Shown: positions 17,901 through 29,884 of the stretch, in pieces
Position numbering within the stretch: the stretch's first letter is position 1
Layout of the letters: every line of letters begins with the position of its first letter
Assembly: GCF_024802625.1 (NCBI RefSeq)
Contig: NZ_CP103371.1
Location: 3,472,001 to 3,536,000, forward strand
From: Massilia sp. H6
GTDB taxonomy: Bacteria; Pseudomonadota; Gammaproteobacteria; Burkholderiales; Burkholderiaceae_D
Length of the DNA: 64,000 bases
Direction of reading: 5' to 3'
Notes under the pieces: generated by a model
Database searches by the model: none
What the model was told of the DNA's origin: nothing
The model's input: only the letters and a program-made list of their open reading frames with translations
Made by a program: the position numbers and the translations under genes

Positions 17901-18929
17901 ATGTCCCTGTACACCCTCGCCCGCCCGTTCCTGTTCTCCCTCGATGCCGAGACCGCCCACCACCTGACCCTGCCGCTGCTGCGCCGCGCCGCCTCGCTCG
18001 GCTTGAGCCGGCTGGGGGCCAGGCCCGCCCCGGACCCGCGCACCGTCATGGGGATCACCTTCCCGAACCCGGTTGGCCTGGCCGCCGGCCTGGACAAGGA
18101 CGGCGCCTATATCGACGGCCTCGCCTCGCTCGGCTTCGGTTCGATCGAGATCGGTACCGTGACCCCGCGGCCCCAGGCCGGCAACCCGAAGCCGCGCATC
18201 TTCCGCTTGCCGCAGGCACAGGGCATCATCAACCGCATGGGCTTTAACAATGGCGGCGTGGATGCCTTCGTCGCCAACGTGCAGGCTTCGCGCTTTTATC
18301 AAGACAAGGCCGGCGTACTCGGCCTGAACATCGGCAAGAACGCCGACACCCCGATCGAACGCGCCGCCGACGATTACCTGCACTGCCTGCGCAAGGTCTA
18401 TCCCTACGCCAGCTATGTGACGGTGAACATCTCGTCGCCGAACACCAAGAACCTGCGCCAGTTGCAGGGCGAATCCGAGCTCGATTCGCTGCTGGCCCAA
18501 TTGAAACAGGAACAGCTGCGCCTGGCCGACCAGCACAAGCGCTATGTGCCAGTGACGCTCAAGATTGCACCGGACATCGACGCCGACCAGGTGCGCAATA
18601 TTGCCGGCGCCCTGCTGCGCCACAGGATCGACGGCGTCATCGCCACCAACACCACCCTCAGCCGCACGGCAGTGCAAGGCATGCAGCACGGCGAGGAAAG
18701 CGGCGGCCTGTCGGGCGCACCGGTGTTCGAGCTATCGAACACCGTGATCCGGTTACTCAAGGCCGAGCTGGGCGACGCGCTGCCGATCATTGGCGTGGGC
18801 GGCATCATGCGCGGCGAGCATGCGCGCGCCAAGATCGATGCGGGCGCGCAGCTGGTGCAGCTCTATAGCGGCTTGATCTACGCCGGCCCGGCGCTGGTGC
18901 GCGAGTGCGCCGCCGCGCTGCGCCGCTAA
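17901..18929 (+). CDS. pyrD: Dihydroorotate dehydrogenase (quinone), class 2
   Basis: Fourth step of pyrimidine synthesis: oxidises dihydroorotate to orotate with FMN and passes electrons to the quinone pool at the inner membrane. 342 residues. It has the class 2 N-terminal helical membrane-association segment, the FMN barrel motifs ([32 protein letters not shown]) and the catalytic-serine region [15 protein letters not shown]. The late phosphate-binding block [12 protein letters not shown] is present. Confidence 0.96.
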   Translation: MSLYTLARPFLFSLDAETAHHLTLPLLRRAASLGLSRLGARPAPDPRTVMGITFPNPVGLAAGLDKDGAYIDGLASLGFGSIEIGTVTPRPQAGNPKPRIFRLPQAQGIINRMGFNNGGVDAFVANVQASRFYQDKAGVLGLNIGKNADTPIERAADDYLHCLRKVYPYASYVTVNISSPNTKNLRQLQGESELDSLLAQLKQEQLRLADQHKRYVPVTLKIAPDIDADQVRNIAGALLRHRIDGVIATNTTLSRTAVQGMQHGEESGGLSGAPVFELSNTVIRLLKAELGDALPIIGVGGIMRGEHARAKIDAGAQLVQLYSGLIYAGPALVRECAAALRR

Positions 18930-18939
18930 GGACTGCCCC

Positions 18940-19986
<1,047 letters not shown>

Positions 19987-20019
19987 TGGCGCGTGCGCGG
20001 ATCGGGCCTGGCTTGCCGC

Positions 20020-21098
<1,079 letters not shown>

Positions 21099-21102
<4 letters not shown>

Positions 21103-22019
21103 GCTAGCGCTTCCTTTTGTCGTTCGTCGGCGGCGTTCTTGCGTGCCTGATGCAGGCGCCATTCGATAAAGCTCTTCACCGCCAGGGTCACCAGCGCGAG
21201 CAGGGCCAGCAGCGAGGCGATCGCGAACGCGGCCGTGAAGTTGTATTCGTTATAGAGGATCTCGACCTGCAGCGGCATGGTATTGGTCTCGCCGCGGATA
21301 TGGCCCGACACCACCGACACCGCGCCGAACTCGCCCATCGCGCGCGCATTGCACAGGATGACGCCGTACAGCAGGCCCCACTTGATGTTGGGGAGCGTCA
21401 CCCGCATGAAGGTCAACCAGCCGGAGGCCCCCAACACCAGCGCGGCTTCTTCTTCTTCGGTGCCCTGCTGCTGCATCAGCGGAATCAGTTCGCGCGCCAC
21501 GAAGGGAAAGGTAATGAACACGGTGGCCAGTACGATGCCCGGCACCGCGAACAGGATCTTGATGTCGTGTTCCATCAGCCACTCACCGAACCAGCCCTGG
21601 GCGCCGAACATCAGTACGTAGATCAGGCCCGCGATCACCGGCGACACCGAGAACGGCAGGTCGATCAGGGTCAGCAGGATGCTTTTTCCGCGGAATTCAA
21701 ACTTGGCGATGCACCACGCGGCCGCGACCCCGAACACCAGGTTCAGCGGCACCGAGATACCGGCCGCGATCAGGGTCAGCTTGATGGCCGACAGCGCATC
21801 GGGATCGGTGATCGACTCGATATAAGTACCCCAACCCTTCTTGAGCGCTTCGACGAAGACGGCCGCCAGCGGCACGAACAGGAACAGGGTCAGAAAGCCC
21901 AGGGCCACCGCGATCAAGAGATAGCGCACCCAGCTTGGCTCGAGCACATTGTTCGAAGATCTGCGCGCAGGCGCCGCTGCCTTGGACGGCGGGGTGATGT
22001 TGTCGATGACTGCGCTCAT
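21099..22019 (-). CDS. cysW: Sulfate ABC transporter permease CysW
   Basis: 306 residues with about six membrane segments and the ABC-permease EAA loop ([32 protein letters not shown]). Its start overlaps the cysT stop by four bases and its end overlaps the cysA start by four bases, so the three are translationally coupled. Confidence 0.95.
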
Positions 22020-22876
22020 GATCGGCCCATCCCCTTGCCTGCCCGCCTGCGGGTCCAGGCCTGCAGCAGGTTAATCGTCAGCAGCAGGATAAACGAGATC
22101 AACAGCATGACCACCGCGATGGCGGTAGCGCCCGCGTAATCGTACTGCTCGAGTTTGGTGATGATGAACAGCGGCGTGATCTCGGAGACCATGGGCAGGT
22201 TGCCGGCGATGAAAATTACCGAGCCGTATTCGCCGGTGGCGCGCGCGAACGCCAGCGCGAAGCCGGTCAGCAGCGCTGGCGTGATGGTGGGCAGCACCAC
22301 GCGGATAAAGGTCTGCACCGGCGACGCGCCCAGGCTGGCGGCCGCTTCTTCGAGTTCGCGCTCGGCTTCTTCCAGCACCGGCTGCACCGTGCGCACGACG
22401 AAAGGCAGGCCGATAAAGGTCAGTGCAACCAGCACCCCGAGTGGCGTGAAGGCGACCTTGATGCCGATCTTGGCCAGTTGTTCGCCAATCAGGCCGTTAT
22501 GCGAATACAGGGCAGTAAGGGTGATGCCGGCCACCGCGGTCGGCAAGGCGAACGGCAGGTCGACCAGCGCGTCGATGATGCGCTTGCCCGGGAAGCTGTA
22601 GCGCACCAGCACCCAGGCGACGATGCCGCCGAAAATCACGTTGATGAATGCGGCGATCAGCGAGGTGCCGAAACTGAGGCGATACGACGCCATCACGCGC
22701 TCCGAGGTGACTGCGCTCCAGAATGCTTCCCAGGTCATCGTGAAGGTCTTGAGAAAGACCGCCGACAAGGGGATCAGCACGATCAGCGCCAGGTAGAACA
22801 GCGTGAAGCCGAGCGAAATCCCGAAGCCGGGAATGACCCGGCCCGGTGACTTGCGTGGCGGGGCGAGCGATGTCAT
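22016..22876 (-). CDS. cysT: Sulfate ABC transporter permease CysT (CysU)
   Basis: 286 residues from ATG 22876, six membrane segments, EAA loop [20 protein letters not shown]. Pairs with CysW to form the inner-membrane channel. ATG 22876 is chosen over 22915 because the family starts at the cytoplasmic leader before the first helix ([19 protein letters not shown]). No periplasmic sulfate-binding protein gene (sbp/cysP) is present upstream, so it must be encoded elsewhere. Confidence 0.94.
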   Translation of the reverse strand: MTSLAPPRKSPGRVIPGFGISLGFTLFYLALIVLIPLSAVFLKTFTMTWEAFWSAVTSERVMASYRLSFGTSLIAAFINVIFGGIVAWVLVRYSFPGKRIIDALVDLPFALPTAVAGITLTALYSHNGLIGEQLAKIGIKVAFTPLGVLVALTFIGLPFVVRTVQPVLEEAERELEEAAASLGASPVQTFIRVVLPTITPALLTGFALAFARATGEYGSVIFIAGNLPMVSEITPLFIITKLEQYDYAGATAIAVVMLLISFILLLTINLLQAWTRRRAGKGMGRS

Positions 22877-22987
22877 GGAGGCCTTCACATATTCTTGAGG
22901 GCGCCATACTCCCACAGCGCCCCCGGATTACAAACGAAGCAATCCTTATTTGCATAGACAGTTCAGCTATTAGCTTGCACGCCCGGC

Positions 22988-23761
22988 TTACAGCACCAGC
23001 TTGGCGGCGACGCCCGTCAGGGTAGTGGCCAGCAAGGCGCGCAGGAAGCGTTCCGGCACCTTGCGCGCCAACATGGCGCCCAGCGTGATGCCCGGCACCG
23101 AGCCGATTAGCAAGGTGGCCAGCAGCACCCAGTCGATGGTGCCGAGCCACCAGTGGCCGGCGGCGGCGATGGCAGTTAGCGGCACCGCGTAGGCGATGTC
23201 GGTGCCTGCCACTTCTGCCGAACTCAGGTGCGGATACAGCAGGACCAGCAGCGTCGCGCCAATCGCCCCGGCGCCAATCGACGACACGGTCACAAGCACG
23301 CCAAGTACGGCGCCCGACACGATGGTGGCAACGATCAACTTTTTTCCATGCAACTGGCGCTCGGGATGGGCGCTCATCCAGCGCAGCATGCGCGTGCGCA
23401 ACAGCAACGCGACCACGGTCAGCATCACGGAACCGGCAATGGCATAGCGAATGATCTGGCCGATCTGCTGGTCGAGCGTGCCGAACCGGCTCAGCGCCAG
23501 CGTGGTGAGCAGCGCCGCAGGCAAGGCCCCCAGGCACAGGTGGCGCACGATCGGCCACTGGACGGTTCGGTTGAAGCGGTGGGTAACCGTGCCGACGCCC
23601 TTGGTGATCGAGGCGAAGGCCAGATCGGTGCCGACCGCCACCGAAGGAGACACGCCAAACAGCAGCGTGAGCAGCGGCGTCATGAGCGACCCTCCGCCGA
23701 CCCCGGTCATGCCGACCAGGAGGCCCACCGCGAAACCCGCCACCACATATGTCATCGACAT
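22988..23761 (-). CDS. TauE/SafE-family permease
   Basis: 257 residues, about eight membrane segments, with the family pattern GLLVGMTGVGGGSLMTPLL near the N-terminus and the internal repeat around residues 135-155 (LGVLVTVSSIGAGAIGATLL). TauE/SafE proteins are linked to export or uptake of sulfite, sulfoacetate and related organosulfur anions. Its place 111 bases upstream of cysT, in the same direction, suggests sulfur metabolism, but the substrate is inferred. Confidence 0.88.
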   Translation of the reverse strand: MSMTYVVAGFAVGLLVGMTGVGGGSLMTPLLTLLFGVSPSVAVGTDLAFASITKGVGTVTHRFNRTVQWPIVRHLCLGALPAALLTTLALSRFGTLDQQIGQIIRYAIAGSVMLTVVALLLRTRMLRWMSAHPERQLHGKKLIVATIVSGAVLGVLVTVSSIGAGAIGATLLVLLYPHLSSAEVAGTDIAYAVPLTAIAAAGHWWLGTIDWVLLATLLIGSVPGITLGAMLARKVPERFLRALLATTLTGVAAKLVL

Positions 23762-23881
23762 GCCATTGCCCCCATTGATGACACAGCCTAAAGGGACTGA
23801 GCGGTAATGGGAACGACAGGTTTCTTATTTGCTTATGGTGAGCAGACGGTGGAGGGGGCGCTGCAGCAGCCCCCTACGGGC

Positions 23882-24520
23882 TTACTTGTTTGGCTGCGGT
23901 GTCAGGCGAAGATAAGGACGCGGCGAGGTATAGCCTTTTGGATACTTCTGTTCGATGACGGCAGGATCTTGCACGGTGAGCGGAATGATGACATCGTCGC
24001 CATCGCGCCAGTTGCCGGGCGTTGCAACCGTATAGGCATCGGTCAGCTGCAGGGCATCGATCACGCGCAGCACTTCATCGAAATTGCGGCCGGTACTCAT
24101 CGGGTAGGTAATGGTCAGGCGAATTTTCTTGGCCGGATCGATCACGAACAGCGAACGCACGGTCGCCGTGGCCGAGGCCTCGGGGTGGATCATGTCATAC
24201 AAGGCCGAGACCGAGCGGTCGGCGTCGGCAATGATAGGAAAACCAACCACGGTCTGCTGGGTTTCCTCGATGTCCTTGATCCAGTCGTGGTGCGAGCTGG
24301 CCGGGTCGACCGACAGGGCAATGGCCTTGACGTTGCGCTTGTCGAATTCCGGCTTGAGCTTGGCAGTCAGGCCCAGTTCGGTCGTGCAGACCGGGGTAAA
24401 GTCGGCCGGGTGCGAGAACAGCACTACCCAGGAATCGCCCGCCCACTCGTGGAAGCGGATCTTGCCGACACTGGAATCCTGCTCGAAGTCAGGGGCGGTA
24501 TCGCCGAGGCGTAAGGTCAT
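23882..24520 (-). CDS. 1-Cys peroxiredoxin (Prx6 type)
   Basis: 212 residues. Peroxidatic cysteine in SHPADFTPVCTTELG; the C-terminal Prx6/AhpC-TSA extension contains LRVIDALQLTD, NWRDGDDVIIP and LRLTPQP. Length and a single conserved cysteine place it in the Prx6 group, which reduces peroxides. ATG 24520 (MTLRLGDTAPDF) is used, not the in-frame start at 24556. Confidence 0.93.
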   Translation of the reverse strand: MTLRLGDTAPDFEQDSSVGKIRFHEWAGDSWVVLFSHPADFTPVCTTELGLTAKLKPEFDKRNVKAIALSVDPASSHHDWIKDIEETQQTVVGFPIIADADRSVSALYDMIHPEASATATVRSLFVIDPAKKIRLTITYPMSTGRNFDEVLRVIDALQLTDAYTVATPGNWRDGDDVIIPLTVQDPAVIEQKYPKGYTSPRPYLRLTPQPNK

Positions 24521-24614
24521 GATTAACTCTCCATGTTGATGGGACTGCAGGGGCAAAGCCTGGCCGTCGCGTCCAAGGCGCCAGACTGCCTAGTCTAGGG
24601 GAAGCGGGGGATTA

Positions 24615-24633
24615 AACAAACGACAAGTTTGTT
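24615..24633. repeat. Short inverted repeat upstream of the peroxiredoxin gene
   Basis: AACAAAC-GACAA-GTTTGTT forms a perfect 7-base inverted repeat about 95 bases upstream of the peroxiredoxin start. It could be an operator or a weak hairpin; no known regulator consensus is claimed. Confidence 0.35.
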
Positions 24634-24719
24634 ATTTGCTTGTGCGCTGGTGCTGCTGAAGGATAGACAGGTCTTGCCAGAACCGCCTTGATCTTGCCAC
24701 GGTCGAGAGCAGCGCCGCG

Positions 24720-25106
24720 CTACAGATAGCGGCTGTACAGCACCACCGCCCAGGTCGACACCGCCAGCAGCAGGGTCAGGGCAACGGCGGCGCTGCCCAT
24801 GTCCTTGGCAACCTTTGACAAGGGGTGGCGGTCGAGCGAAATACGGTCGACGATGGCCTCGATGGCCGAGTTGATGATCTCGACGATCAGCACCAGCACC
24901 AGCACCCCGATCAGGGCCAGTTTCTGGATGCCCGACACCGGCAGCAGCAGCGCAAGCAGCGAAGCCAGGGCGATGACCACGATTTCCTGGCGGAAGGCAG
25001 CTTCGCTGCGCCAGGCCCAGGCGAGGCCATCGCAGGTGTTGCGGCAAGCTGCAAGCAGGCGCGCAATGCCGCGCTTGGTCTTGAATGGGCTGATCGGTTG
25101 CTCCAT
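24720..25106 (-). CDS. dgkA: Diacylglycerol kinase
   Basis: Small inner-membrane kinase recycling diacylglycerol to phosphatidate. 128 residues with three membrane helices and the DgkA signature EIINSAIEAIVDRIS followed by HPLSKVAKDMGSAAVAL. ATG 25106 (MEQPISPFKTKRGI) gives the usual length. Confidence 0.95.
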   Translation of the reverse strand: MEQPISPFKTKRGIARLLAACRNTCDGLAWAWRSEAAFRQEIVVIALASLLALLLPVSGIQKLALIGVLVLVLIVEIINSAIEAIVDRISLDRHPLSKVAKDMGSAAVALTLLLAVSTWAVVLYSRYL

Positions 25107-25262
25107 GGGCGGTAGACTGACGTGGTTGAACTTGTTAGATGAAACAGATCGAACTGGCATTATGCCGTGCAAGTTAGATATTGCACACCAAAGCCCGAGG
25201 GTTTGCATCAGCGTTTCACATCATGGTATAAAGAGCCAATACTGCACTGCATCAAGCACATG

Positions 25263-26060
25263 ATGAAAATGGAAACACCCGAACTAGCCGCCGCGCCCGC
25301 CAAGACGTCGATCCAGGTGATCGAGCGCATGGTGGCGCTGCTCGACGCCCTGGCAGGCTATTCCGATCCAGTGAGCCTGAAGGAATTAGCCAAGGTCTCG
25401 GGTCTGCATCCGTCCACCGCCCACCGCATCCTGAACGACATGGTGGTGACGCGCTTCGTCGACCGGGTCGAGCCCGGCACCTACCGCCTCGGCATGCGCC
25501 TACTGGAACTGGGCAACGTGGTCAAGAGCCGCCTGTCGGTACGCGAAGCGGCGCTCGACTTCATGCGCGCATTGCACAAGAAAACCCAACAGACCGTGAA
25601 CCTGTCGGTGCGCCAGGGCGACGAAATCGTTTATATCGACCGTGCGTTTTCGGAGCGTTCCGGCATGCAGGTGGTGCGCGCGATCGGCGGGCGCGCCCCG
25701 CTGCACCTGACCTCGACCGGCAAACTGTTCTTGTCGATCGACGATCCGAAGGGCGTGCGCGCCTACGCCACCCGCACCGGCCTGGCCGGGCACAACAAGA
25801 ATTCGATCACCGACCTGGCGCGCCTGGAGCGCGAATTGAGCCTGGTACGCGCGCGCGGCTATGCGCGCGACAACGAAGAGCTGGAACTGGGTGTGCGCTG
25901 CATGGCCGCCGGCATCTTCGACGACGGCGGCAAGCTGGTGGCCGGGCTGTCGATTTCGGCGCCGGCCGACCGCCTTCAAGAGCAATGGCTGGAAGACCTG
26001 GTACAGACGGCATCGAGTATTTCGGGAACCCTCGGTTACCGCCCTATTCCGGCCCTGTAA
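25263..26060 (+). CDS. IclR-family transcriptional regulator
   Basis: About 265 residues. An N-terminal winged helix (SIQVIERMVALLDALAGYSDPVSLKELAKVSGLHPSTAHRIL) is followed by the IclR effector-binding domain (VNLSVRQGDEIVYIDR, LHLTSTGKLFLS, RGYARDNEELELGVRCMAAGIFD). Effector and targets cannot be told; no catabolic operon lies beside it. Three ATG codons cluster at 25260, 25263 and 25269 with no strong ribosome binding site, so the start is uncertain by three residues. Confidence 0.9.
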   Translation: MKMETPELAAAPAKTSIQVIERMVALLDALAGYSDPVSLKELAKVSGLHPSTAHRILNDMVVTRFVDRVEPGTYRLGMRLLELGNVVKSRLSVREAALDFMRALHKKTQQTVNLSVRQGDEIVYIDRAFSERSGMQVVRAIGGRAPLHLTSTGKLFLSIDDPKGVRAYATRTGLAGHNKNSITDLARLERELSLVRARGYARDNEELELGVRCMAAGIFDDGGKLVAGLSISAPADRLQEQWLEDLVQTASSISGTLGYRPIPAL

Positions 26061-27278
26061 TCAATGCACTGCGGGCGCTACGCTGGCCGCGCTTATCACC
26101 GGGGGAACGACCGGGCCGCCCAGGGTGCCTGGCGCCAGCACGTCGATCTTGTCCGGAGACAGAGATTCAAGAAAGCGCCTGACCCGGCCCGCATCCGCGG
26201 TACGCGACATCTTTCCCTTGGAATCGAGGAACACCATGATCACGCTGCGGCCGTGGATGGCTGCCTGCATCACGAGGCAGCGGCCGGCCTCGTTGATGAA
26301 GCCGGTCTTTTGCAGGCCAATGTTCCAGTCGGGCAGCGCGACCAGGTAGTTGGTGTTCGCATAGCGCATTGCGCGGCCGCTGGCGTTGACGATGGAATTG
26401 GGCGTGGTCGAGTATTCGCGCAGCAGCGGCTCTCCATAGGCCTTGGCCACGAGCCGTGCCAGGTCGCGGGCGCTGGAGACATTGCGGCTCGACAGGCCGC
26501 TGGCGTCGACATAGCGCGTATCGCGCATGCCCAGTTCGCGCGCCTTGCCATTCATTGCAGCGATAAATGCGTCGGTTCCGCCCGGATAATGACGGCCTAG
26601 CGCCGAGGCCGCGCGGTTTTCCGAGCTCATCAGGGCAATGTGCAGTAGTTCGCGGCGCGTCATGCGCGTGCCGACCGGCAGGCGCGAGCTGGAATACTTG
26701 TGGCGATCGACGTCGGCATCGGTAATGCGCAGCACTTCTTCCAGGTCCTGGTTGGCCTGGACCACGACCAGGCCGGTCATGAGTTTGGTGATGGAAGCGA
26801 TCGGCAGTGGCACGCCGGCATTTTTCTCGAACAGCACTTCAAGGCTGTCCTGGTCAAGCACCAGGGCGACATTCGAGCGCAGCGACAGTGCGTCGGCCGT
26901 GCCACCGAGGCCGGCTGCGTCGCCGGCGGTGCGTGGCGCATAGGCGGCCACGCGTGAGGTTGCCGCGCCGGCACGGCGCACCATCTGGTAAGTCACTTTG
27001 CGCTTGCCGCGCACCATTTCCACCCGGCGCACCATGCGTGCGCGGTTGTCGTTGGCAATGGCGTGGGCCAGGTCCTGGCGTTTGGCGCGCGCGCCCTTGC
27101 GCGCGACTTTCTTGCGCACCGTTTTTTTACTGACAGCAGCGCGCTGGGGTTTCTTCTTGGCGACCTGGCTTTTTTCGGCGCCCGCGCCCGTACCTGCACC
27201 TGTACCTGCGCCAGCTGCCTGGACTGGCTGAAACGCAAACAGCAGCGACACGATGGTGGCCAATGCAACTTTGAACAT
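26061..27278 (-). CDS. pbpG: D-alanyl-D-alanine endopeptidase (PBP7/PbpG type)
   Basis: Periplasmic serine peptidase of family S11 that cleaves peptidoglycan cross-links. 405 residues. A signal peptide (about 1-21) is followed by an unusual Lys/Arg/Ala-rich linker (about 30-75), then the penicilloyl-serine domain with motifs SITK, SEN (SSENRAASALGRHY) and KTG (LQKTGFINEAGRC). The C-terminus is short, as in PBP7 rather than DacA/C, which have an amphipathic anchor. It converges with the iclR gene, with adjacent stop codons. Confidence 0.9.
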   Translation of the reverse strand: MFKVALATIVSLLFAFQPVQAAGAGTGAGTGAGAEKSQVAKKKPQRAAVSKKTVRKKVARKGARAKRQDLAHAIANDNRARMVRRVEMVRGKRKVTYQMVRRAGAATSRVAAYAPRTAGDAAGLGGTADALSLRSNVALVLDQDSLEVLFEKNAGVPLPIASITKLMTGLVVVQANQDLEEVLRITDADVDRHKYSSSRLPVGTRMTRRELLHIALMSSENRAASALGRHYPGGTDAFIAAMNGKARELGMRDTRYVDASGLSSRNVSSARDLARLVAKAYGEPLLREYSTTPNSIVNASGRAMRYANTNYLVALPDWNIGLQKTGFINEAGRCLVMQAAIHGRSVIMVFLDSKGKMSRTADAGRVRRFLESLSPDKIDVLAPGTLGGPVVPPVISAASVAPAVH

Positions 27279-27413
27279 CCGGGAACCCTTCGACGCAAAC
27301 TGATGAGGTACAAATGCAGTTTAGCCGAACGAGGCGCCATCGCAAGTGAAATGTGCGTTCCGTGCAGCAACACAACGGCTTGTCGTCGCCCGCTATCTAC
27401 CTGCCGCGCGCCC

Positions 27414-28109
27414 TTATTCCATGAAGCGGGCGAAGCTGCTCGCCGGCTCGCGCTCGGTTACCAGGGAATTTTCGATTTTTCCCTGGTCGGCCCAGCCCAG
27501 CGCCATGCCGCAGACGACCATTTCATTGTCCGGCAAACGCAGTTGTTGCGCAATCACGCGATGGTATTGCGTGAACGCCGCTTGCGGGCAGGTGTCGAGA
27601 CCCCGCGCGCGCGCCGCTACCATGATGTTTTGCAAGAACATGCCGTAGTCAAGCCATGAGCCCTGTTCCAGGATGCGGTCGATGGTAAAGATCAAGCCGA
27701 CGGGCGCATCGAAGAAACCATAATTGCGCGCGTGCTGCGCGGCCATGCCCGCCTTGTTATCACGCGTCAGGCCAAGCAATGCATACAAGTCCCAACCGAG
27801 TTTGCGGCGCCGATCCACGAAGGGCGCTACCCATTCCCTCGGATAATAGGCATATTCCTCGGTATGCTCCCTGGCCTGCTCGGGGTCGGCGTTCACGGCC
27901 AGGATTGCATCGCACAGTTGCTGGCGGGCCTGTCCCGTCACCACCACAACCTTCCACGGCTGGATGTTGGTGCCGGAAGGCGCGCGCGCGGCCACCTCGA
28001 GGATGCGCTCGACGTCGGCGCGCTCTACCGGCTTGTCCAGAAAAGCGCGGATCGAACGGCGCGAGGTAATCGCCGCATCGACGGCTTCTTGCTGGGGGGT
28101 GTGGATCAT
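27414..28109 (-). CDS. Nitroreductase-family flavoprotein
   Basis: 231 residues. FMN-dependent NAD(P)H oxidoreductase fold with the N-terminal phosphate-binding SRRSIRAFLDKPV, ARAPSGTNIQPWKVVVVTG, and the C-terminal MALGWAD block. It probably reduces nitro compounds or quinones; the substrate is unknown. Confidence 0.9.
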   Translation of the reverse strand: MIHTPQQEAVDAAITSRRSIRAFLDKPVERADVERILEVAARAPSGTNIQPWKVVVVTGQARQQLCDAILAVNADPEQAREHTEEYAYYPREWVAPFVDRRRKLGWDLYALLGLTRDNKAGMAAQHARNYGFFDAPVGLIFTIDRILEQGSWLDYGMFLQNIMVAARARGLDTCPQAAFTQYHRVIAQQLRLPDNEMVVCGMALGWADQGKIENSLVTEREPASSFARFME

Positions 28110-28476
28110 CGTATTACCTTGTATTGAATGATCGCGTCGACCGGCCGCGGCTGCGCGTCGACAGCTTGAGAAAATGACAAGCGACTAGTCTAGCATGGCC
28201 TTTGCAGACGACTGGCCCGGCCGGGGCACCTGGATTTATTGCCATAGATCAAACATAAACGCTTGAAAATTCTTGCAATCAATGCATTTCAGAATTTTAT
28301 GCACATCGGATGGTGCAGCGCATCAAATTCGCTTGACTCATTTGTCCACATGGGTGAAAATTCGTTCTGTTGCGGTGCACAAAAAAGAGTTTCGTCGTCA
28401 TCAATCGAATAAAACCTGTCTCACCGGCCTGAGCAACATTTCATCCACTTGCACTTTTTGAATTCTGGAGATCCAC
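28110..28476. other. Regulatory region upstream of the phasin gene
   Basis: A 367-base gap between divergent genes (nitroreductase and phasin), AT-rich from about 28230 to 28440. It should carry both promoters, and GGAG (28468-28471) serves the phasin start. I could not identify a clear promoter pair or a regulator site. Confidence 0.4.
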
Positions 28477-29058
28477 ATGTTTGCAATCCCTGAGCAGTTC
28501 TCGAACGCCACCAAATCCAACCTGGAAGCGCAATTCGCGCTGTTTTCCTCGCTGACCGCCAAGACCTTCGAAGGCATGGAGAAACTGGTCGAGCTCAACA
28601 TCAACGCCGCCCGTACTTCGCTGGAAGCGTCGCAAAACGTCACCCGTCAGCTGATGGGCGCCAAAGACCCACAAGAATTCTTCTCGGTCACCGCTTCGCA
28701 AGCCCAGCCAACGGCTGAAAAGGCGATGTCGTACAGCCGCCAGCTGGCATCGATCGCCAGCGGCACCGGTGCCGAGTTCTCGAAAGTCGCCGAGACCCAG
28801 ATCGTCGAAACCAACCGCAAGGTCATCGCACTGGTCGACGAAGTGAGCAAGAGCGCACCTGCCGGTTCGGAAAGCATCGTCGCTGCCGTCAAGACCGCGA
28901 TCAGCAACGCCAACGCAGGCTACGAGCAGTTCAGCAAGACCAGCAAGCAGGCTGCCGAAGCCATCGAAAACAACGTCAGCGCCGCTGTCAATCAGTTTTC
29001 GGCTACCGCACGCAAGGCAACTGCTACCGCCACTGGCGCTGGCACTGCCGCCGCCTAA
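28477..29058 (+). CDS. phaP: Phasin-family protein
   Basis: 193 residues, almost entirely helical, with the Phasin_2 pattern (MFAIPEQFSNATKSNLEAQF, FEGMEKLVELNINAARTSLEASQN). Phasins coat polyhydroxyalkanoate granules and control their number and size. The Ala/Thr-rich C-terminal tail is typical. It is followed by its own terminator, consistent with a highly expressed single gene. Confidence 0.93.
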   Translation: MFAIPEQFSNATKSNLEAQFALFSSLTAKTFEGMEKLVELNINAARTSLEASQNVTRQLMGAKDPQEFFSVTASQAQPTAEKAMSYSRQLASIASGTGAEFSKVAETQIVETNRKVIALVDEVSKSAPAGSESIVAAVKTAISNANAGYEQFSKTSKQAAEAIENNVSAAVNQFSATARKATATATGAGTAAA

Positions 29059-29078
29059 GCTGGGTAGCTTCAGCTAGA

Positions 29079-29107
29079 AAAGCCGGAACGGTGACGTTCC
29101 GGCTTTT
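29079..29107 (+). terminator. Terminator of the phasin gene
   Basis: AGCCGGAAC (29081-29089) pairs with GTTCCGGCT (29096-29104), followed by a run of T. It lies about 20 bases after the phasin stop. Confidence 0.9.
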
Positions 29108-29159
29108 TGCTTTTTACTTCTTGCTGTTCGGTGTCGCCGCTGCCGTCAGGCGGCGCGCC

Positions 29160-29882
29160 TTACTCCCCCAGATATGCCGCCCGCACCCGTGGGTCGTCCA
29201 GCATCTGCGCCGCATTGCCGGTCATCGTCACCAGCCCCGATTCCATGACATAGCCCCGGTGCGCCGCCTGCAGCGCCAGCCGGGCGTTCTGCTCTACCAG
29301 CAAGACCGTGATCCCCTGCTGCGACACGTCGCGAATGACCTCGAAGATCTTCTCGACCATGATCGGCGCCAGCCCCATCGACGGCTCATCCAGCAGCAGC
29401 AGGGTCGGATGGCTCATCAATGCGCGTGCCATTGCCAGCATCTGCTGCTCGCCGCCGGACAAGGTGCCGGCCAGCTGGCCCGAGCGTTCTTTCAGGCGCG
29501 GGAACACGCCGTACCACTTCTCGACGTCGAGCGCGATGCCGGCCTTGTCGTCGCGCGTAAAGGCCCCCATCAGCAGATTCTCGTGGATCGTCATGCGGGT
29601 GAACACGCCGCGTCCCTCCGGCACCATGGCCAGCTTCTGCTGCACCAAGCGAAATGGCGCGGTCCCCTTCAGCGACTTGCCCAGGTAGGTAATCTCGCCC
29701 TCGACCTTGCAGGGCGGGAGCGTGCCGGTGATCGCCTTGAGGGTGGTGGTCTTGCCGGCGCCGTTGGCACCGATCAGGGTTACCAGCTCGCCCTTGTTCA
29801 CTTCGAGGTCGATGCCCTTGACCGCCTTGATGCCGCCGTAGGCAACCTTCAGGCCCGCCACTTTCAGGATGTTTTCGCTCAT
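29160..29882 (-). CDS. livF: Branched-chain amino acid ABC transporter, ATP-binding subunit LivF
   Basis: 240 residues from ATG 29882. Walker A GANGAGKTT, signature LSGGEQQMLAMARAL, Walker B LLLLDEPSMGLAP. With LivG it drives uptake of Leu/Ile/Val or related amides through LivH-LivM. It begins 2 bases after the livG stop. Confidence 0.95.
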   Translation of the reverse strand: MSENILKVAGLKVAYGGIKAVKGIDLEVNKGELVTLIGANGAGKTTTLKAITGTLPPCKVEGEITYLGKSLKGTAPFRLVQQKLAMVPEGRGVFTRMTIHENLLMGAFTRDDKAGIALDVEKWYGVFPRLKERSGQLAGTLSGGEQQMLAMARALMSHPTLLLLDEPSMGLAPIMVEKIFEVIRDVSQQGITVLLVEQNARLALQAAHRGYVMESGLVTMTGNAAQMLDDPRVRAAYLGE

Positions 29883-29884
29883 AG

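Noticed and set aside
23852..23875. GC-rich hairpin downstream of the peroxiredoxin gene
   Set aside because: GGGGGC/GCCCCC stem has no T tract, so it was not called a terminator.
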